Of a DNA stretch of 64,000 nt, positions 60,313 through 64,000 are shown in pieces (within the stretch, counting starts at the first letter, position 1; each line of letters starts with the position of its first letter). The DNA comes from Tupaia tana (Eukaryota; Chordata; Mammalia; Scandentia; Tupaiidae). The position numbers were made by a program, and so were the translations under genes. The notes under the pieces are model-generated. The model worked only from the letters and a program-made list of their open reading frames with translations. It was not told the origin of the DNA and ran no database searches. The stretch lies in the NCBI GenBank assembly GCA_026018925.1, contig JAKSZU010000031.1, positions 11,088,648-11,152,647 of the forward strand. The letters run 5' to 3'.

Positions 60313-60504
60313 TGAGCTATTTTCATTCAAGTGTAATTAAACAATCATTAGGCTACAATAAATTAATTTATGCAAGGAATGCATGGGGTAATTTACCATT
60401 TCAATTATAAATCACATTTCTGTTAAAGAAAAAAAAGGGCATTGCTCATCATATATATGTATAAATTGTGGGGAAAAAAAAGAGCCCGGCAGAATGAAAA
60501 TCAA

Positions 60505-60660
60505 AGAGGCATAACATAATGTAATCTTGTTTGTTGAAGACAATGAATATGTAAATGTCTTAATTTGATTATCTTACACCACATGCATGCTTTGAAAAAC
60601 CACACTGTAGCCCACCACGGTGTACAATTAACTGTAAAAAAATGATAAAATAAAAAAAGT
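60505..60660 (+). mobile_element. L1 3' terminus
   Basis: AATATGTAAATGTCTTAATT, CACTGTAGCCCACCACGG, TGTACAATTAACTG and AAAATGATAAAATAAAAAAAG resemble the last 150 bp of a mammalian L1 with its A-rich end. Confidence 0.6.
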
Positions 60661-60748
60661 ACATTTGAATTGCTTAGGGTTTGGACTTAGAGAAAAGTAG
60701 AAAACTCTGTATTATCAAGTGTCTTGAATAAGATAAGATAGTGTCTAG

Positions 60749-61023
60749 CATTTTTTTTTTTTTTTTAGATTTTTGCCATAGGGTATATGCACTCTACAGA
60801 GAGAGACAGAACCAAACAGAGACAGGGAAATCAAGAAATTACTTCCCAGGGGAGATGGTCATGCCACAACCCTTCTCCATTCTCCTCCTTTCTCCTCCTG
60901 GGATTTTGGGTACGCACACACCTGTGCCCAGCTTGATTTTCGAGCTACTGGGTCTGGGACTTGAACCGTAGTCAGCCTTGTGGGAGTCCAGCACTTGCCA
61001 GCACCAGGCCAACTGCTGGTCCC
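60749..61023 (-). mobile_element. SINE family A
   Basis: T18 tail, TTGCCATAGGGTATATGCAC, body with an extra TCTCC unit, head with a CCAGCAC duplication, ending CCAACTGCTGGTCCC. Flanks TGTCTAGCAT/TGTCTATCAT. Confidence 0.93.
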
Positions 61024-61135
61024 ACTGTCTATCATCTTTAAGCTGCATGGTGGTATTTGTCTGGGGCTGGTTTCACCAATCAAAGATTTGCCTGCCACTT
61101 CCATCTTTAAATTATTTCATGATTTACAATAGTTT

Positions 61136-61397
61136 ATTTTTTGTTTGTTAGTTTTTCGGTTTTTGCCATAGGGCATACGTGTTTGCTGGAGAGAGACAGA
61201 GAGAGGGAAAGTGAGAAATCACCCCTGACGGGAGATGGCCACACTCCGATCCCCTTTTCTCTATTTTCCCCCTGGGATTGTGAGCATGCACACACACATG
61301 CCTGGCATGATTCTCAAGTTATCTGGTCTGGGATTCAAACCATGGTCAGCCATGTGGAATGCACATTGCTTTAACTACCATGCCACCTGCTGGCTCT
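61136..61397 (-). mobile_element. SINE family A
   Basis: T/GTTT tail, TTGCCATAGGGCATACGTG, GA stretch, body TTCTCTATTTTCCCCCTGG, GGATTCAAACCATGG, head ending CCACCTGCTGGCTC. Confidence 0.92.
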
Positions 61398-61412
61398 GTA
61401 TGATAGCTTTAC

Positions 61413-61864
61413 TGTCATTTTAAAAAAAATATTTATTGGGACCAGCAGTTAGCATAATGGCTATGTCGCTGGACTCCCACGTAGTCGACCGCGGTTCGTG
61501 TCCCGGACCCGGTGGCTTAAAACTCACGCCGGGCGTGTGTGCGTGCGTGCCCAAGATCCCAAGAGGAGAATGGAGGAGAAGGGATTACGGCGTGGCCATC
61601 CTCCCTAGGGGGTGATTTCTCGTTTTCTGTTTCTCTGTCTCTGTCTGGCAAGCGCACGCGCCCTGTAGCAAAAATCTCTCAAAAAAAATTATTTATTTAA
61701 TTAAGTCTATTTGTTATTCTTTTTTAATTTGACCAGAGAAAGACAGAGAGGGAAAGGGAAAGCGAGAAAGCAAGCAGCCAGGTCCAGGACTCGAATCGTA
61801 GTCGGCCATGTGGGAGTGTCCAGCACCTTTTATCCACTACGCCATCTGCTGGTCCCAGTTTGAT
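61413..61864 (-). mobile_element. SINE family B, split in its tail
   Basis: Body and head at 61684-61858 (ATTATTTATTTAATTAAG, AATTTGACCAGAGAAAGAC, GGACTCGAATCGTAG, ending CCATCTGCTGGTCCC). TGTCATTTTA flanks the whole unit (61413-61422 and 61865-61874), so the family A copy sits inside its tail. Confidence 0.9.
61438..61683 (+). mobile_element. SINE family A, young copy
   Basis: GGGACCAGCAGTTAGCATAATG, CGACCGCGGTTCGTGTCCC, 5' arm GGGCGTGTGTGC, 3' arm GCGCACGCGCCC, A8 tail. Flanks AAATATTTATT/AAATTATTTATT are the AT-rich tail of the family B host. Confidence 0.96.
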
Positions 61865-61874
61865 TGTCATTTTA

Positions 61875-62181
61875 TCTAGTATAGATTGGCATGGAGAAGA
61901 GAAATCTCAGGACTGCTTTTGGACAGGAAGGTTGAAGACTTAGGACAGTGTGGGGTTAATTTTCCAGCTTGATTCTCTCATCTATGTGGGTTCCCGTGTG
62001 GGTTTTACCGGTGGGAAAGTGTTCACTATGATTCCTGGAATGGAAACTCTCCATAATTCACTTGACGGACCCTCTTACCCATGCTGACACCCTGAGAGGG
62101 TACACCAGTCCTTACCAGGGGCTCAGCTTCGCATTTTCTACATAGATTTTTAAATGAAAAGAGCTTGAAATATGTATTTCT
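61875..62181. other. Unique sequence
   Basis: Moderate GC, nothing recognised. Confidence 0.4.
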
Positions 62182-62318
62182 TTTTTTTAAATTGTATCTT
62201 TATTTACTTATTTTAATTTGACCATAGAGAAACAATGAGAGAGAGAGATGAGACTTGAACCGTGGTTGACCATGTGGGAGTCCAGAGCCCTTAGCCACCA
62301 CGCCACCTGCTGGCCCCA
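62182..62318 (-). mobile_element. SINE family B, short
   Basis: TTTTTTTAAATTGTATCTTT tail, AATTTGACCATAGAGAAAC. Part of the body before the B box is deleted (GAGATGAGACTTGAACC). Head ending CCTGCTGGCCCC. Confidence 0.9.
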
Positions 62319-62490
62319 CGTATTTTTTTTTTTTTTTATTACTAAGTGCTCTATCGAGTAGACACTGATTTTTAGTGTTCAAAAGCAAAGTTTTGCTTTT
62401 CCTTAACCATTTTAACAACTTAATCACTTGAAACCCATATAGACATTTGTATTTCAAATGTTCCTTCTCAAAATGGAGAAAAATCACATT

Positions 62491-62731
62491 CTTTTCTTTT
62501 TCAGTTTTGTTACAGGGCATGTGCTCTTGGTGGAGAAAGACAGAGAAGTGAGAAAACATTCCCCACCCTACAGAAGATGGCCATGCCACAATCCCTCCCC
62601 CTTCAGGCCCCTCTCGGGATTTTGGGCATGCACACACATGTGCCTAGCATGTTTTTCAAACCTCCATGTCTGGGACTTTATCAACCATGTGGGATTCCAG
62701 CTGTGTTAATCACCACACCATCGGCTGGCCA
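62491..62731 (-). mobile_element. SINE family A
   Basis: TTTCTTTTTCAG, TTGTTACAGGGCATGTGCTC, short GA stretch, body, head with a deletion over the B box (GGGACTTTATCAACC), ending CCATCGGCTGGCC. Confidence 0.88.
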
Positions 62732-62802
62732 GAAGCAAGATTTTTTGCTATATTGTTTACAGTTTGAGTAACAATTTGTAACAGATGTAGAGATTTATTT
62801 AT

Positions 62803-63064
62803 TTTTTTCTTTTTTTGGAGAGGTTTTTGCTATAGGGTGCGTGCGCTCGCCAGACAGATAGAGACAGAGAGATAGAAAGTGAGAAATCACCCCCCGGGGG
62901 GGATGGCCACGCCGCAATCCCTTCTCCTCCATTCTCCTCTCGGGATCTTGGGCACGCACGCACATGCACCTGGCGTGAATTTTAAGCCACCAGGTCCGGG
63001 ATGCGAACCGCGGTTGACTACATGGGAGTCCAGCGACATAGCCATTACGCTAACTGCTGGTCCC
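62803..63064 (-). mobile_element. SINE family A, young copy
   Basis: TTTTTTCTTTTTTTGG tail, GCTATAGGGTGCGTGCGC, CCCCCCGGGGGGG motif, GATGCGAACCGCGGTTGAC, head ending CTAACTGCTGGTCCC. AGATTTAT on the left and AGATTCAT on the right. Confidence 0.94.
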
Positions 63065-63076
63065 AGATTCATATTT

Positions 63077-63230
63077 TTCAAAGAATTATTTTACTTTACT
63101 TTATTTTAATTTTAAAAAATTAACGGAGAGAGAGAGAAAGTCAGAAAGCAAGCTGACAGGTCCAGGACTCAAACCATGGTCAGCCATGTGGGAGTCCAGT
63201 GCCCTTAACCACCACACCACCTACGGGTCC
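63077..63230 (-). mobile_element. SINE family B
   Basis: CAAAGAATTATTTTACTTT tail, GA stretch, GGACTCAAACCATGG, head ending CCACCTACGGGTCC. TSD AGATTCATATTTTTCAAA (from 63066) and AGATTAATATTTCAAA (from 63233). Confidence 0.94.
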
Positions 63231-63232
63231 TG

Positions 63233-64000
63233 AGATTAATATTTCAAATGTCCTTAATTGTGCCTTCATCCATCGTAGTATGTTATATATTCTAACATGT
63301 GCATATTGTCTTAGACCTCATTTCTGCTCTATGCATTGTTGCAGATACGTTTTTCTCCTTAGCCAAGTACGAGTGGCCAGAAGGGGTAACCCAGAGCACT
63401 TTCCTTCTCTGCTAGGGAGAACACTGATATTTCGTGGGTTACCCCAAAGAAACCTATGCCACACCATTTCTTTACACGCAGCCCCAATAACAAGACTCCC
63501 GACCCAAGAACATCAGGGCACACCCATTCCCATCCCGGGCTGCTCTGCCTCACTCTCCGCTACGTCGCTGCTTCCCATCCCCACAGAAATAAACGTTTGT
63601 ATTAGGACGATTTTCCACTGAGCTCGTGCGTCTCCTTAAATCATTTCAGACTTGATTTTCTAGGGACGGCGACATTACAAGGTAACCACCTGCCAGAAAG
63701 AATCAAATCCAATCAAAACGTGAATTGGAAAGCTCTTTAAAAAGAAAAGGAGGGGGTATGTATTGCTTTAAATACTCCTAGCATGGCATTTCAACGGCCT
63801 CAAGATACATTTAAAATGAGAAACTGAAATGCATTTCTAAATGAGATATGCCTATGTATTTATAGAGAGAGATTCATATGATACATATGAATTGGACAAT
63901 TCATATATATATAGAGAGAGATAGAAAAAGAGAAAGAGGAAGGAAAGAGGAAAAAAGAGAGACTTCTAAACCATGAATACACAGACACGCCTGTGTGTGT
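63233..64000. other. Unique sequence, possible LTR-like end
   Basis: 63360-63640 (ending ACAGAAATAAACGTTTGTAT, then GAGCTCGTGCGTCTCC) recalls the polyadenylation end of an LTR, but I could not name a family. 63880-63965 is a purine-rich GAGA/AGGAA stretch. No coding gene recognised. Confidence 0.35.

Overview
This window looks like gene-free nuclear DNA from a placental mammal. The evidence is fragments of L1 LINEs (3' ends and one ORF2 piece), MLT1-like ERVL-MaLR LTRs, a hAT-Charlie-like DNA transposon relic, and about 130 tRNA-derived SINE insertions or fragments, which by my hand count cover roughly 40-45% of the sequence. I do not recognise the SINE families well enough to name the species or order. 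They do not match the Alu, B2, rabbit C, carnivore, bat, horse, afrotherian or colugo SINEs as I remember them. I found no protein-coding gene, functional tRNA/rRNA gene or CRISPR array that I can support. Most long reading frames here are translations of SINEs or of microsatellites.

Terms used in the entries. Both main SINE families begin with a tRNA-like head: an A box close to TAGCGTAATGG and a B box close to GGTTCGAGTCC. The head resembles serine/leucine-type tRNA around the A box. Family A (about 240-260 bp) continues with a GC-rich body (GGGCGCGTGTGC, then GAGAATGGAGGAGAAGG, then CCCCCCTGGGGGG), a CT-rich stretch, the segment GCGCACGCGCCC-TATAGC and a poly-A tail. Family B (about 150-190 bp) goes from the head straight to the CT-rich stretch and ends in GGTCAAATTAAAA plus an AT-rich tail closing with ATTCTTTAAA. 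Hybrid copies have the short body of B but the CCCTATAGCAAA segment of A. A third tRNA-SINE family (C) occurs once, at 53564-53785. '+' means the head is at the left.

Layout. 1-7900: SINEs with short unique gaps. 7930-9312: an MLT1-like LTR split by an L1, itself split by one A and one B SINE. 9313-10128: SINE-free unique block. 10144-11031: four SINEs in a row, then a 317-bp polypyrimidine tract. 12000-14400: two more MLT1-like LTRs. 16865-18580: mosaic of L1 pieces, including a twin-primed (inverted) copy and an ORF2 fragment. 20993-22705: nested and inverted SINEs. 24362-24955: hAT relic split by a SINE. 28423-29503, 35276-36294, 47565-48824 and 54124-54512: unique blocks that read like conserved non-coding DNA. 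31345-32110: two L1 3' ends. 34245-35259, 36306-39782, 40148-43705, 47071-47555, 49391-50868 and 60749-63230: dense SINE clusters, often nested.

What the parts say together. Target-site duplications flank many copies, and nesting occurs in both directions (A into B and B into A), so both families were active over overlapping periods. The least decayed copies are family A (47071, 44623, 20359, 61438, 39230). In these the segments GGGCGCGTGTGC and GCGCACGCGCCC can pair over 12 positions, which suggests the A body is closed by a long-range RNA stem. The SINE-free blocks are the best places to look for regulatory function, but that is inference from the sequence alone.
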